In this document: piece after piece, positions 31,886-41,307 of the stretch
How the letters are laid out: each line of letters starts with the position of its first letter
Position numbering within the stretch: position 1 is the first letter of the stretch
Source: Xanthobacter tagetidis
GTDB lineage: Bacteria; Pseudomonadota; Alphaproteobacteria; Rhizobiales; Xanthobacteraceae
Assembly: GCF_003667445.1 (NCBI RefSeq)
Contig: NZ_RCTF01000002.1
Location: 62,001-126,000, forward strand
Direction of reading: 5' to 3'
DNA: 64,000 nt
Program-made: the position numbers and the translations under genes
The notes under the pieces: generated by a model
What the model saw: the letters and a program-made list of their open reading frames with translations, nothing else
What the model was told of the DNA's origin: nothing
The model's database searches: none

Positions 31886-32722
31886 ATGGCCGAACTCGAC
31901 ATCGCCCATCTGCGCACCTGGATCGGCCGGGAGGAGCGCGTCAGCGACCTCGTCACCGCGCGCGGCGTGCGCGAGATGCGCGCGACGCTGGACATGGCGC
32001 CGGGAGAGCCCCTGCCGGGCGACGCGGCGCCTCTCGCCGCGCAATGGTGCCTCGCGCCGCCGGCCGTGCCCAATTCCGGCCTCGGCCCGGACGGCCACCC
32101 GGCGCGCGGCGGCTTCCTGCCGCCGGTGCCGCTGCCGCGCCGCATGTGGGCCGGCGGCGAACTCGCCTTCCATGATGCGCTGCGGGTCGGCGACACTGTT
32201 GAACGCCGCTCCACCATCGAGGACGTGGCGGTGAAGGAGGGGCGCACCGGCACGCTGTGCTTCGTCACCGTGAAGCATCTCTATGCCACCGGGCGCGGCC
32301 TCGCGGTCGAAGAGCGGCAGGACGTGGTCTATCGTGGCGCCGATGCGCCGTCCGGCGGGGCCGGCGCCGGCACGGTGCGCACGGCGGAGCACAGCGAGAC
32401 CATCGTGCCGACACCGACCCTGCTGTTCCGCTATTCCGCCATCACCTTCAACGGCCACCGCATCCATTACGACCGCGACTATTGCGTGCGCGAGGAGGGC
32501 TATCCCGGCCTCATCGTCCACGGGCCGCTGCAGGCGACGCTGCTTGTCGGCTTCGCCGCGCGCCTGCTGGGCCGGCGCCCGGCGCGCTTCTCGTTCCGTT
32601 CGGTGCGGCCGATCTTCGACGGGCCGCCGATGACGCTGAACGCCGCGGCGGGGGGCGACGGCCTGGAACTGTGGACCGCCGACCACGAGGGCCGGCCCGC
32701 CATGCTGGCCGAGGCGAACTGA
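31886..32722 (+). CDS. MaoC-like acyl-CoA hydratase (mesaconyl/itaconyl-CoA hydratase type)
   Basis: A 278-residue double-hotdog hydratase. The N-terminal FAS1-like dehydratase domain (about residues 5-145) includes GGFLPPVPLPRRMWAGGELAFH and VGDTVERRSTIEDV; the C-terminal hotdog carries the active-site region RYSAITFNGHRIHYDRDY with the conserved Asp/His pair and GLIVHGPLQA. This arrangement matches mesaconyl-C4-CoA or itaconyl-CoA hydratases rather than single-domain MaoC. With the acyl-CoA dehydrogenase it forms a two-gene operon; no CoA transferase or lyase is adjacent, so the pathway is open. GAGG precedes the ATG. Confidence 0.82.
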   Translation: MAELDIAHLRTWIGREERVSDLVTARGVREMRATLDMAPGEPLPGDAAPLAAQWCLAPPAVPNSGLGPDGHPARGGFLPPVPLPRRMWAGGELAFHDALRVGDTVERRSTIEDVAVKEGRTGTLCFVTVKHLYATGRGLAVEERQDVVYRGADAPSGGAGAGTVRTAEHSETIVPTPTLLFRYSAITFNGHRIHYDRDYCVREEGYPGLIVHGPLQATLLVGFAARLLGRRPARFSFRSVRPIFDGPPMTLNAAAGGDGLELWTADHEGRPAMLAEAN

Positions 32723-32779
32723 CGGGACAATTGAGGCTGGCCCCGTGATCGCCGTGCGTGGACCGGGAGCCGCCGAGAA

Positions 32780-32894
32780 CCCTCTCCCGCTTGCGGGGGA
32801 GGGCAGGGAGGGGGAACGCGGAGCCCTCGCCATCCGCCCTGCGCTAAAGAAGAGGGCTGCCCCTCACCAATTCCACCCCGCAAGCGGGAGAGGG
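32780..32894. repeat. pair of 19-bp inverted repeats, dispersed-palindrome type
   Basis: CCCTCTCCCGCTTGCGGGG (32780-32798) recurs as its exact reverse complement at 32876-32894. Each copy is itself nearly palindromic (CTCCCGC-TT-GCGGG). Such CTCTCCCGC/GCGGGAGAG elements are scattered between genes in many Hyphomicrobiales genomes. The pair could fold into one large stem after the MaoC gene and act as a terminator or nucleoid-protein site. Confidence 0.65.
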
Positions 32895-33015
32895 AGCTTG
32901 GTCTGCTCTCAATTTCACCGCTCCACGACCTGCGCGGCTTTCTGTTGCGTTGCAGCACGGGATGCTCTAGCAACCGACCCCTCTTTCCCGCCCCCGCATG
33001 ATGCAAGGAGGTCCC

Positions 33016-34263
33016 GTGACCGCCTGCGGCCTCGATTTCGGCACCTCCAACACCACGCTCGGCTTCGTCGGTGGCAATGGCCCGCGCCTCGCGCCGCTGG
33101 AGGACGGGGCCGACACGCTGCCGAGCGCCATCTTCTTTCCGCGCACCGGTGCGCCGCTGGTGGGGCGTGCCGCCATGGCCGCCTATGTGGGCGGCGAGCA
33201 GGGCCGGCTGATGCGGGCGCTGAAATCCGTGCTCGGCACCGCGCTGATCGACGAGACCACGCCGGTGGGCCGCCAGCGGCTCGGCTTCAAGGCGGTGATC
33301 GCGGAATTCCTCGCCACCGTGAAGGCGCGCGGCGCCGAGGCCGCCGGGTGCGCGCTCGACAAGGTGGTGCTCGGCCGGCCGGTGCATTTCGTCGACGGCG
33401 ATGCGGCCGGCGACGCGCGGGCCGAGCGCGTCCTGGGCGAGATCGCCCGCGACATCGGCTTTGCCGACCTGTCGTTCCAGTTCGAGCCGATCGCCGCCAG
33501 CCTCGACTATGAGCGGCAGGTCTCTGGGGAGGAACTGGCGCTGATCGCCGACATCGGCGGCGGCACCTCGGATTTCTCCATCGTGCGCATCGCGCGCGGA
33601 CACCAGGACCGGGCCGACCGGGCGTCCGACATCCTGGCCAATGAGGGCGTGCGGGTCGGCGGCACGGATTTCGACCGGCAGCTCTCGCTGGCGATGGTGA
33701 TGCCGCTGCTCGGCCACGGCACCCCGCTGAAGCGCCGGGGCCTCTCCATGCCGGTCGGCCTCTACCAGGACCTGGCCACCTGGTCCGCCATCAACCGGCT
33801 CTATGACGGCAAGACCGCCCGCACCATCCGCGAGCTGGAGCGCGAGGCGGCGCAGCCCGACCTCGTCGGGCGCCTCGCGCGGGCGGTGGAGGACGAGCGC
33901 GGCCACGCTCTGGCGCTCGATGTGGAGGCGGCGAAGATCCGGGTGGCCGAGGCGGGGGCGACACGGCTCGACCTCGCGGTTCTGGAGGCCGGCCTTTCGG
34001 TCGGCATCGACCACGGCGACCTCGTGCGCCACACCGGCCTCCTGGCGGAGCGCATCGCCGCGCGCATCGGCGCCTGCCTCAAGGCGGCGGGCCTTCAGGC
34101 GGAGGCTATCGACGCGCTGTTCCTCACCGGCGGCTCCACCCGGCTCGCCCATGTGCGCGCCGCCATCTGCGCCTGCGCCCCTCAGGCGCGGGTGATCGAG
34201 GGCGATACGTTCGGCTCTGTCGGCACGGGGCTCGCCATCGAGGCGCAGCGGCGCTACGGGTGA
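33016..34263 (+). CDS. Hsp70-family (YegD-like) ATPase
   Basis: A 415-residue actin-like ATPase with the Hsp70 nucleotide-binding fold but no substrate-binding domain. Phosphate-1 motif GLDFGTSNTTLGFVG, phosphate-2 ADIGGGTSDFSIVRI, and an adenosine motif near the C-terminus (ALFLTGGSTRLAHVRAA) are intact. It matches the YegD-type group of chaperone-like proteins, whose partners are unknown. GTG 33016 is chosen because AAGGAGGT lies four bases upstream; starting earlier at the double ATG would place that ribosome site inside the gene. Confidence 0.87.
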   Translation: MTACGLDFGTSNTTLGFVGGNGPRLAPLEDGADTLPSAIFFPRTGAPLVGRAAMAAYVGGEQGRLMRALKSVLGTALIDETTPVGRQRLGFKAVIAEFLATVKARGAEAAGCALDKVVLGRPVHFVDGDAAGDARAERVLGEIARDIGFADLSFQFEPIAASLDYERQVSGEELALIADIGGGTSDFSIVRIARGHQDRADRASDILANEGVRVGGTDFDRQLSLAMVMPLLGHGTPLKRRGLSMPVGLYQDLATWSAINRLYDGKTARTIRELEREAAQPDLVGRLARAVEDERGHALALDVEAAKIRVAEAGATRLDLAVLEAGLSVGIDHGDLVRHTGLLAERIAARIGACLKAAGLQAEAIDALFLTGGSTRLAHVRAAICACAPQARVIEGDTFGSVGTGLAIEAQRRYG

Positions 34264-34290
34264 ACGGGACGAAACTTGGCAGGATCAGGC

Positions 34291-34596
34291 ATGACCAGCG
34301 GCGACGAAGATTACGTCTATGACGAGGCCACCGGCGAGTGGCTCAGCCCCGGCGAGGCCGCCCAGAAGGCGGGACCGGCAGGCGTCGAGGTGCGCGATTC
34401 GGTCGGCAATCTGCTGGCCGACGGCGACAGCGTCGCCCTCATCAAGGACCTCACGGTGAAGGGCGCCAACCAGACCCTGAAGCGCGGGACGGTCATCAAG
34501 GCGATCCGCCTGACCGGCGACGCGCAGGAGATCGACTGCCGCCATCCCGGCATCAAGGGGCTGGTGCTGCGCGCGGAATTCGTGCGCAAGGTGTGA
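34291..34596 (+). CDS. PhnA-domain protein lacking the zinc ribbon
   Basis: A 101-residue protein whose C-terminal two thirds match the PhnA/YjdM domain: VEVRDSVGNLLADGDSVALIKDLTVKGA, LKRGTVIKAIRL, HPGIKGLVLRAEFVRKV. Typical full-length relatives begin with a CPxC zinc ribbon; here the N-terminus is instead an acidic YVYDEATGEWLSPGEAA segment without cysteines. Despite the name, the family is not required for phosphonate use. It sits 27 nt after the Hsp70-like stop, in the same direction. ATG 34291 has AGGA upstream; a TTG at 34276 would add five residues. Confidence 0.85.
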   Translation: MTSGDEDYVYDEATGEWLSPGEAAQKAGPAGVEVRDSVGNLLADGDSVALIKDLTVKGANQTLKRGTVIKAIRLTGDAQEIDCRHPGIKGLVLRAEFVRKV

Positions 34597-34622
34597 GGCG
34601 GCAGGCCGCCGGAACGGGGGCG

Positions 34623-36083
34623 ATGGGCATGGGCAAGCGTCTCGTCTGGATCGCCCGCTGGGTCGCGTCGCTCGTCGTGGTGGCGCTCGCGACCGTGTTC
34701 GTGGTGCGGGCGGTGGATTCCCAGCGCGGCGCCCCGCTCGAACTCTGGCACACATTGGAGCCGAAGGAGCTCAGCCGCGCCGAACTCGACCGCGCGAGCT
34801 TCGCCGACTATCTCGCCGCGGAGGACCGCCTGTTCGCGCAGGTGCGGAAGGAGGTCACCGACAAGCTGCCGCCCCGCGCCCGCGTGCCCTATGACCGCTA
34901 TTATGCGCTCAGCCCGATCTTCCCGGCGCGCTTCGCCCAGGACTTCAACCGCTCGTTCGTGATCGAGCCGGAAGGGCCGGCGCGGGGCGTCGCAGTGCTG
35001 CTGCATGGGCTGACCGATTCCCCCTACAGCCTGCGCCATGTGGCGCGGCGCTATGCGGCGCTGGGCTTTCTCGCCATCTTCATCCGCCTGCCGGGCCATG
35101 GCCTGGTGCCGGGCGCGCTGATGGGCGTCGACCATGACGACTGGCGCGCCGCGACCCGGCTCGCCGTGCGCGAGGCCAAGCGCCGGGTGCCGGACGGCCC
35201 GTTCCACCTTGTCGGCTATTCCAACGGCGGCGCGCTGGCGCTGATGCATGCGCTCGACGCGCTGGACGACCCGGCGCTGGGCCGCCCGGATAAGATCGTC
35301 CTCGTCTCGCCCATGGTGGGAGTGACGGCGTTCGCCCGCTTTGCCGGCGTCGCCGGCTGGCCCGCGATCTTCCCGGCGTTTGCCAAGGCGGCGTGGCTGT
35401 CCATCATCCCCGAGTTCAACCCCTTCAAGTACAACTCGTTTCCGGTGCACGCCGCGCGTCAGTCCTGGCTTTTGACGCAGGCGCTCAACGAGAATATGCG
35501 CCGGCATCTGAAGGAGGGTGTGCTGGCGGGCCTTCCCCCCGTTCTGACCTTCCAGTCGGTCCTCGACCACACGGTGAGCACGCGCGCGGTTATCGAGCAG
35601 CTGCACAGGCGCCTGCCGGACAATGGCAGCGAGCTGGTGCTGTTCGACATCAACCGCGACACCGCCTTCGAGCAGCTTCTCACCGTGCGGGCGGATACCG
35701 CGCTCGACCGCCTGCTGCCGCCGGCGCCGCGCCCGTTCCGCGTCGCGGTGGTGGCGAACGCCGCGGCCGACAGCGCGCAGGCGGAAGTGCGCGAGACGCC
35801 GGCCCACGCCACGGAGGAGGTGCGGCGCACGCTCGGCGCCGCCTATCCGCGCGACGTCTATTCGCTCTCCCACGTGGCGGTGCCGTTCCCGCTCAGCGAC
35901 GGGCTCTACGGCCTTGAGCCGGACCCCAAGGACGCGTTCGGCATCAGCCTCGGCAACATCGCCGCGCGGGGCGAATACGGGGCGCTGGTGGTGAACGTGG
36001 ACATGCTGGTGCGCATGTCGTCGAACCCGTTCTTCCCCTATCTCCTGGAGCGGGTCGAGGCGGGCATCGCGCCCGCCCGCTGA
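34623..36083 (+). CDS. membrane-anchored alpha/beta hydrolase
   Basis: A 486-residue serine hydrolase. An N-terminal signal-anchor (VWIARWVASLVVVALATVFVV) should tether it to the inner membrane with the catalytic domain in the periplasm. The hydrolase core has the oxyanion strand VAVLLHGLTDSPYSLR, the nucleophile elbow GYSNGG, and a late acid/His region (LSHVAVPFPLSD is the likely His segment). It could be a lipase, esterase or lysophospholipase; the substrate is unknown. It is the last gene of a co-directional set with the Hsp70-like and PhnA-domain genes and converges on the TPP enzyme with a 4-nt gap. Confidence 0.8.
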   Translation: MGMGKRLVWIARWVASLVVVALATVFVVRAVDSQRGAPLELWHTLEPKELSRAELDRASFADYLAAEDRLFAQVRKEVTDKLPPRARVPYDRYYALSPIFPARFAQDFNRSFVIEPEGPARGVAVLLHGLTDSPYSLRHVARRYAALGFLAIFIRLPGHGLVPGALMGVDHDDWRAATRLAVREAKRRVPDGPFHLVGYSNGGALALMHALDALDDPALGRPDKIVLVSPMVGVTAFARFAGVAGWPAIFPAFAKAAWLSIIPEFNPFKYNSFPVHAARQSWLLTQALNENMRRHLKEGVLAGLPPVLTFQSVLDHTVSTRAVIEQLHRRLPDNGSELVLFDINRDTAFEQLLTVRADTALDRLLPPAPRPFRVAVVANAAADSAQAEVRETPAHATEEVRRTLGAAYPRDVYSLSHVAVPFPLSDGLYGLEPDPKDAFGISLGNIAARGEYGALVVNVDMLVRMSSNPFFPYLLERVEAGIAPAR

Positions 36084-36087
36084 CGGC

Positions 36088-37767
36088 TCAGCCGCGCGCC
36101 TTCGCCCTGAGCGCGGAGATGGTGGTTCGGGTTGAGACGATCTCCGGATCGACGGCAAGCTCGATCAGCGCCGCGCGCCCGGCCGCCAGCGCGCGGTCGA
36201 GCGCCGGGGCGAACTCTTCCGTCCGCGTCACCCGCTCGGCATGAGCGCCCATGGCGGCGGCCATGGCGACGAAGTCCGGATTGACGAGGTCGGTGCCGAC
36301 CACGCGGCCCGGATGCTCGCGCTCCTGGTGCATGCGGATGGTGCCGTAGGTCGAATTGTTGAACAGGAGCACGATCGGCTTTCCGCCGTGCTGCACGGCG
36401 GTGGCGATCTCCTGCCCGCTCATCATGAAGCCGCCGTCGCCGACGCAGCTCACCACCACGCGGTCGGGGTGGACCAGCGCCGCGGCCACCCCCGCCGGCA
36501 CCGAATAGCCCATGGCGCCGCTGGTGGGGCCGAGCAGCCGTCCCGGCCGGCCGAAGGGGAGGAAGCGCTGCGGCCAGCCGGTGTGGTTTCCGGCATCCAC
36601 CGTGACAATGCCGTCGGCCCCGAGACGCCCGGCGAGCGCCGCCATGCAGGCGGGAAGATCGAGTTCGCCCGGCGGGTGGCTCGGGCGCAGCGCGTCCAGA
36701 TAGCCCGTCCGCAGCCGTTCGCGCCAGGCGGCCCAGCGCGCGGGCGAAAACCAGCGCCGTTCGCCGAGCGCCGCCGCCATCGCCCCGGCGGTGGCGGAGA
36801 CCGCGAGATCCGGCGCGTAGACGCGCCCCAGTTCGTCCGGATCGGGATGGACATGGACCAGCACCTGCCGCGGCTGCGGACTGTCCAGTACCGTGTAGCC
36901 CTGGGTGGTCATCTCGCCCAGCCGGGCGCCGACGACGAGGAGGAGGTCCGCTTCCTTCACGTCCCGCACCAGGGACGGCGGCCCGGAGGTGCCGAGATCG
37001 CCGGCGAAGCTCTCCGAGCGGTGGTCGAAGGCATCCTGACGGCGGAAGGAGGTGGCCACCGGCAGGCCGTTCGCCTCGGCGAAGACGCGGATGGCGGCGG
37101 CGGCCGCGTCGGTCCAGCCGGGACCGCCGATCAGGACCAGCGGCCGCTCCGACTTATCCAAAAGAGCGCGCAGCGTCTCCAGGGCCGCCTCGGGCGGAGG
37201 CGTCGGCTCGACGGGGCGCCAGGGGGCGGCGTCGGGCGTGTCGGCGGTCTCGGTCAGCATGTCCTCGGGCAGCGCCAGGACGACCGGCCCCGGCCGCCCG
37301 GAGGTGGCGACGCGGAAGGCGCGCGCCATGTATTCCGGGATGCGGGCGGTGACGTCGATCTGCGCCGCCCATTTGGCGACCGGGCCGAACATCTGCCGGT
37401 AGTCGATCTCCTGGAACGCCTCCCGGTCCATCATGTCGCGCCCCACCTGCCCGATCAGCAGGATCATGGGGGTCGAATCCTGGAACGCCGTGTGCACCCC
37501 CACGGCCGCATGGCAGGCGCCGGGCCCGCGCGTCACCATGGCGATGCCGGGCCGCCCCGTGAGCTTGCCGTAGGCCTCGGCCATGTTGGCGGCGCCCGCT
37601 TCGTGGCGGGCATTGACGAGACTGAAGCGGTCGCGCGCGTCGAACAGCGCATCGAGCACCTCAAGATAGCTCTCGCCCGGCACGCAGAAGGCGGTGTCGG
37701 CGCCGTGGATGAGAAGCTGGTCGACGAGAATGCGCCCGCCGGTGCGGGAATTGGGCTTTGGCGTCAT
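36088..37767 (-). CDS. thiamine-pyrophosphate-dependent enzyme, acetolactate-synthase family
   Basis: A 559-residue TPP enzyme with all three domains: N-terminal PYR domain with the cofactor-activating Glu in ARHEAGAANMAEAYGKLTG, a central Rossmann-like domain, and a C-terminal PP domain with the GDG...NN motif (SCVGDGGFMMSGQE...FNNSTYG). It resembles acetolactate synthase, but no regulatory subunit gene is adjacent and the substrate-pocket region diverges, so a catabolic carboligase or decarboxylase is likelier. ATG 37767 has AGGA upstream; an apparent 52-residue extension is arginine-rich and rejected. Confidence 0.85.
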   Translation of the reverse strand: MTPKPNSRTGGRILVDQLLIHGADTAFCVPGESYLEVLDALFDARDRFSLVNARHEAGAANMAEAYGKLTGRPGIAMVTRGPGACHAAVGVHTAFQDSTPMILLIGQVGRDMMDREAFQEIDYRQMFGPVAKWAAQIDVTARIPEYMARAFRVATSGRPGPVVLALPEDMLTETADTPDAAPWRPVEPTPPPEAALETLRALLDKSERPLVLIGGPGWTDAAAAAIRVFAEANGLPVATSFRRQDAFDHRSESFAGDLGTSGPPSLVRDVKEADLLLVVGARLGEMTTQGYTVLDSPQPRQVLVHVHPDPDELGRVYAPDLAVSATAGAMAAALGERRWFSPARWAAWRERLRTGYLDALRPSHPPGELDLPACMAALAGRLGADGIVTVDAGNHTGWPQRFLPFGRPGRLLGPTSGAMGYSVPAGVAAALVHPDRVVVSCVGDGGFMMSGQEIATAVQHGGKPIVLLFNNSTYGTIRMHQEREHPGRVVGTDLVNPDFVAMAAAMGAHAERVTRTEEFAPALDRALAAGRAALIELAVDPEIVSTRTTISALRAKARG

Positions 37768-38105
37768 GGTCGCGATCCTGCCCGAGAGGACTTCACCCGC
37801 GCAAGGGCGGAAGGCGCGCACGATCGCCCAGGGCTTCGGGACCGGCCGACCGCAGCTGTCGGGCCGGAGTGCCCGATATGCCCCGGCGAAAAAAATCACA
37901 TTCTGGGGAAACCAAACGCTCACTCCGGCGTTTCCGGCTTTCGGATGGTCTTTTCCCGTCGATCAGGATGCCCGGTGCCAGCGTGAATGGCGTCGGGCGC
38001 AGCGCTATCAGGTGCCCCCATGACTCGTTGAGCGAGACGCCGGTATTGATCCGAGCGCCAAGATCGAACATTGCATCGTCACATCTTGTTCCAGAAGGTA
38101 TTTCC
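37768..38105. other. 338-nt divergent region before the hybrid kinase
   Basis: No gene is seen. It contains nested inverted repeats (GGAAAC-N17-GTTTCC and, within it, AAACGC-N8-GCGTTT, 37907-37935) that also read as GGAAA-N17-CGTT, one mismatch from an EcfG promoter, about 170 nt before the kinase ATG. AGAAGG eight bases before ATG 38106 is the kinase ribosome site. Confidence 0.45.
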
Positions 38106-41100
38106 ATGGCCGGCGCGCGCACGTCCAGAGCCGACTTGATCCTTGCCCTTTCGCTTGTCGCCCTGACCCTGTGCACGCTCGTCGTGGATATGTTGAAGCC
38201 GATCGGCGCGGCGGTGTGGGTGATCTATGTCCTGCCGGTGGCGCTCGCCTATCTCGGCCGCAACAGATATCTGCCGATCGCCCTCGCCGCCCTCGCCAGC
38301 GTGCTGGTGATCGGCGGTCTGATCTATGCGCCGCCGCTCGGCGTAGATCCCGTGCTGGCCTTGACCAACCGCACGCTCGGGCTCGGCACCGCCTGGATCA
38401 TCGCGGCGACCGGCTACTACTTCATTTCCAGCAAGGTGAAGCTGGAGCGCCAGGAATGGTTCCAGTCGGCGCAGGCGGGCCTTGCCGCGCGCATGTCGGG
38501 CGAGCTGACGCTTGACCAGCTGAGCGATCGCGTCATGACCTTCCTGGCCGAGTATCTGGATGCCCAGGTGGCCGCGCTCTATCTGGTGCAGGCAGACGTG
38601 CTCAGCCGCGGCGCGACCTACGCGCTGCCGGACGCCGGCGCGGCACCGAGCAACCTCAAGCTGGGCGAAGGCCTGATCGGCCAGGCGGCGCGCGACCGGC
38701 GCTCGTTCTTCGTTCGCGAGGTGCCGGAGGGATACATTTCCTATGGGTCGAGCCTCGGGCGGGCGCGGCCGTCCAATCTCCTGATCGTGCCCGCCGAAGC
38801 CGACGGGCTGCTGAAGGCGGTGCTGGAGTTCGGCTTTGCGCGGCAGGTCGGGGCAGACGAGCTCATGCTCCTGGAGCGGCTCGCGCATTCGGTGGCCATC
38901 GCCATTCGTTCGGCCCGCTATCGCCACCGGCTCCAGGATCTCGTGGAGGAGACCCAGCGCCAGTCGGAAGAGCTGCAGGCGCAGAGCGACGCTCTGCGCA
39001 GCGCCAACGAGGAACTGGAGGAGCAAAGCCGCTCCCTGTCCGAATCCCAGGAGCGGCTGGAGCGCCAGCAGGCGGAGCTGGAGCAGACCAATGCCCAGCT
39101 CGAGGAGCAGACGCGGCAGCTCGAGGTGCAGAGGGACGACCTCACGCGGGCGCAGAAGGAGCTGCAGGCGCACGCCCGCGACCTTGCCCAGGCCAACCGC
39201 TACAAGTCGGAGTTCGTGGCCAACATGTCCCACGAGCTGCGCACGCCGCTGAATTCGCTGCTCATCCTGTCCCGCCTGCTGGCGGACAACCGCGATGGCA
39301 ACCTGTCCGACGAGCAGATCAAGTATGCGCAGACCATCGAAGCCTCCGGCAATGACCTTCTGACGCTGATCAACGACATCCTCGACATCTCCAAGATCGA
39401 GGCGGGCCACGTGGACGTCCACGTGGCGCCGGTGCGGGTCCCCTCGATGATGCACAAGCTCGCATCGGCGTTTCAGGCCCAGGCGCAGCAGAAGGGGCTC
39501 GTCTTCAGGACCCAGACGGCTGCCGACGCACCCGGAGAGATCGAGACCGACAATGTCCGGCTGGAGCAGATCCTGCGCAACTTCCTGTCGAACGCCATCA
39601 AGTTCACCGATGCCGGGGAGGTCGTGCTCAACCTGGTGCGGCGGCCGCACGGCTTCGTCGCCTTCTCGGTCCGCGACACCGGCATCGGCATCGCGCCCGA
39701 GCAGCATGGGCTGATCTTCGAGGCGTTCCGGCAGGCGGACGGCACCATCGATCGCAAATACGGGGGCACCGGCCTGGGCTTGTCGATCGCCCGCGAGCTG
39801 GCACGGCTGCTCGGCGGCTCGGTAGAACTGGACAGCACGCCCGGCAAAGGCAGCACCTTTACCCTCGTCGTTCCGGAGAAATACGACGCCGAGCGCGTGG
39901 AGCCGCGCTTGGGAGCCATGGTCGAGGAGACGTCGGCCCCGCCGGCTCCGCCCCCCAGAAATGATCCGCCGCCGCGCGCGCGCGGCCTGTGGGACGACCG
40001 GGACGGGCTCGATGCGGAGCGCCGCACGATCCTGGTGGTGGAGGATGACGAGGCCTTCGCGCGCATCCTGTGCGACCTCATCCACGAAGTGCACTTCCAA
40101 TGCCTCGTCGCCGAAAGCGCGGACGAGGGCGTCGAACTGGCGCGCAAGTATCTGCCCGACGCCGTGATCCTCGACATCGGCCTGCCCGACCATACCGGGC
40201 TGTCGGTGCTCGACCGACTGAAGCACGATCCGAAGACGCGGCACATTCCGGTGCACGTGGTCTCGGTGAGCGACTACACCAACACCGCTCTGTCCCTGGG
40301 CGCCATCGGCTACATGCTGAAGCCGGTGCGCCGCGACGAACTGGTCGGTGCGCTCGAAGGGATGGAGAAGCGCCTGTCCCAGAGGCTGCGCCGGGTGCTG
40401 GTGGTGGAGGACAACGACCGGCAACTGGAGAGCATGAAGGCGCTGCTCGCCACGCGCGAGGTGGAAGTGGAGGGCGCCGGAACCGCCGCCGCGGCGCTGG
40501 AGCGGCTCGGCGCCCAGACCTTCGACTGTGTGGTGCTCGACCTCAGCCTGCCCGACGCCTCGGGCTTCGACGTGCTGGAACTGCTCGCCAACGACGACGC
40601 TTATTCGTTTCCGCCGGTCATCGTCTATACCGGGCGCGACCTCTCGCAGGACGAGGAACTGCGGCTGCGCCGCTATTCCAAGTCCGTGATCATCAAGGGC
40701 GCCAAGTCGCCCGAGCGCCTGCTCGACGAGGTGACGCTGTTCCTGCACCAGGTGGTGGCCGAGCTGCCGCGGGAAAAGCAGCGCATGCTGGCGCTGTCGC
40801 TCAACCGGGACTCGACCCTGGAAGGGCGCCGCATCCTGATCGCGGAGGACGACGTGCGCAACGTCTACGCCCTGACCTCGATCTTCGAGCCGCACGGCGC
40901 CCACCTGGAGATCACCCGCAACGGCCGCGAGGCGCTGGCCGCGCTCGACCGGATGGAGAGCGGCGAGGTGCCGGCATGCGACATCATCCTCATGGACGCG
41001 ATGATGCCGGAGCTGGACGGGCTCAGCGCCACCCGGGAAATTCGCACGCGCCAGCGCTGGCGCAACACGCCGGTGATCATGCTGACCGCCAAGGCGATGG

Positions 41101-41207
41101 TGAGCGATCAGCAGCAGTGCCTGGCCGCCGGCGCCAACGATTATCTCGCAAAGCCGTTCGACGTGGACAAGCTTCTCTCCCTGGTGCGCGTGTGGATGCC
41201 CAAATGA
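38106..41207 (+). CDS. hybrid sensor histidine kinase with GAF domain and three receiver domains
   Basis: A 1033-residue membrane-bound signalling protein. Four N-terminal transmembrane segments (about residues 8-115) precede a GAF domain (about 125-275), a long coiled coil (about 280-365), HisKA with H376 in ANMSHELRTPLNSL, and HATPase_c with the N-box NFLSNAIKFTDAG and G-boxes DTGIGI and GGTGLGLSI. Three receiver domains follow, with phospho-acceptors near D689 (LDIGLPDH), D811 (LDLSLPDA) and D963 (MDAMMPELDG). This layout resembles the multi-receiver kinases paired with CheR and receiver-kinase proteins. It begins a cassette with cheR and the HWE kinase. The sensed signal is unknown. Confidence 0.9.
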   Translation: MAGARTSRADLILALSLVALTLCTLVVDMLKPIGAAVWVIYVLPVALAYLGRNRYLPIALAALASVLVIGGLIYAPPLGVDPVLALTNRTLGLGTAWIIAATGYYFISSKVKLERQEWFQSAQAGLAARMSGELTLDQLSDRVMTFLAEYLDAQVAALYLVQADVLSRGATYALPDAGAAPSNLKLGEGLIGQAARDRRSFFVREVPEGYISYGSSLGRARPSNLLIVPAEADGLLKAVLEFGFARQVGADELMLLERLAHSVAIAIRSARYRHRLQDLVEETQRQSEELQAQSDALRSANEELEEQSRSLSESQERLERQQAELEQTNAQLEEQTRQLEVQRDDLTRAQKELQAHARDLAQANRYKSEFVANMSHELRTPLNSLLILSRLLADNRDGNLSDEQIKYAQTIEASGNDLLTLINDILDISKIEAGHVDVHVAPVRVPSMMHKLASAFQAQAQQKGLVFRTQTAADAPGEIETDNVRLEQILRNFLSNAIKFTDAGEVVLNLVRRPHGFVAFSVRDTGIGIAPEQHGLIFEAFRQADGTIDRKYGGTGLGLSIARELARLLGGSVELDSTPGKGSTFTLVVPEKYDAERVEPRLGAMVEETSAPPAPPPRNDPPPRARGLWDDRDGLDAERRTILVVEDDEAFARILCDLIHEVHFQCLVAESADEGVELARKYLPDAVILDIGLPDHTGLSVLDRLKHDPKTRHIPVHVVSVSDYTNTALSLGAIGYMLKPVRRDELVGALEGMEKRLSQRLRRVLVVEDNDRQLESMKALLATREVEVEGAGTAAAALERLGAQTFDCVVLDLSLPDASGFDVLELLANDDAYSFPPVIVYTGRDLSQDEELRLRRYSKSVIIKGAKSPERLLDEVTLFLHQVVAELPREKQRMLALSLNRDSTLEGRRILIAEDDVRNVYALTSIFEPHGAHLEITRNGREALAALDRMESGEVPACDIILMDAMMPELDGLSATREIRTRQRWRNTPVIMLTAKAMVSDQQQCLAAGANDYLAKPFDVDKLLSLVRVWMPK

Positions 41208-41256
41208 GGGCAGCAGCGACGACGATGCGGAACCGGAGTGTGATGGAGTGCGCAAG

Positions 41257-41307
41257 ATGAGCCGCGAAAAACCCGTGCCCATGATCGAGACGAGGTCCGG
41301 GAGGTGA
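41257..41307 (+). CDS. possible 16-residue leader peptide coupled to cheR
   Basis: An ATG with GGAG eight bases upstream opens a 16-codon frame (MSREKPVPMIETRSGR) whose TGA overlaps the cheR ATG as TGATG, while its last codons supply the cheR GGGAGG ribosome site. This is the layout of a translational-coupling peptide. It could equally be chance. Confidence 0.3.
   Translation: MSREKPVPMIETRSGR

Noticed and set aside
36088..37767. Biosynthetic acetolactate synthase (ilvB)
   Set aside because: No regulatory subunit or branched-chain gene is adjacent, so only the TPP-enzyme family is claimed.
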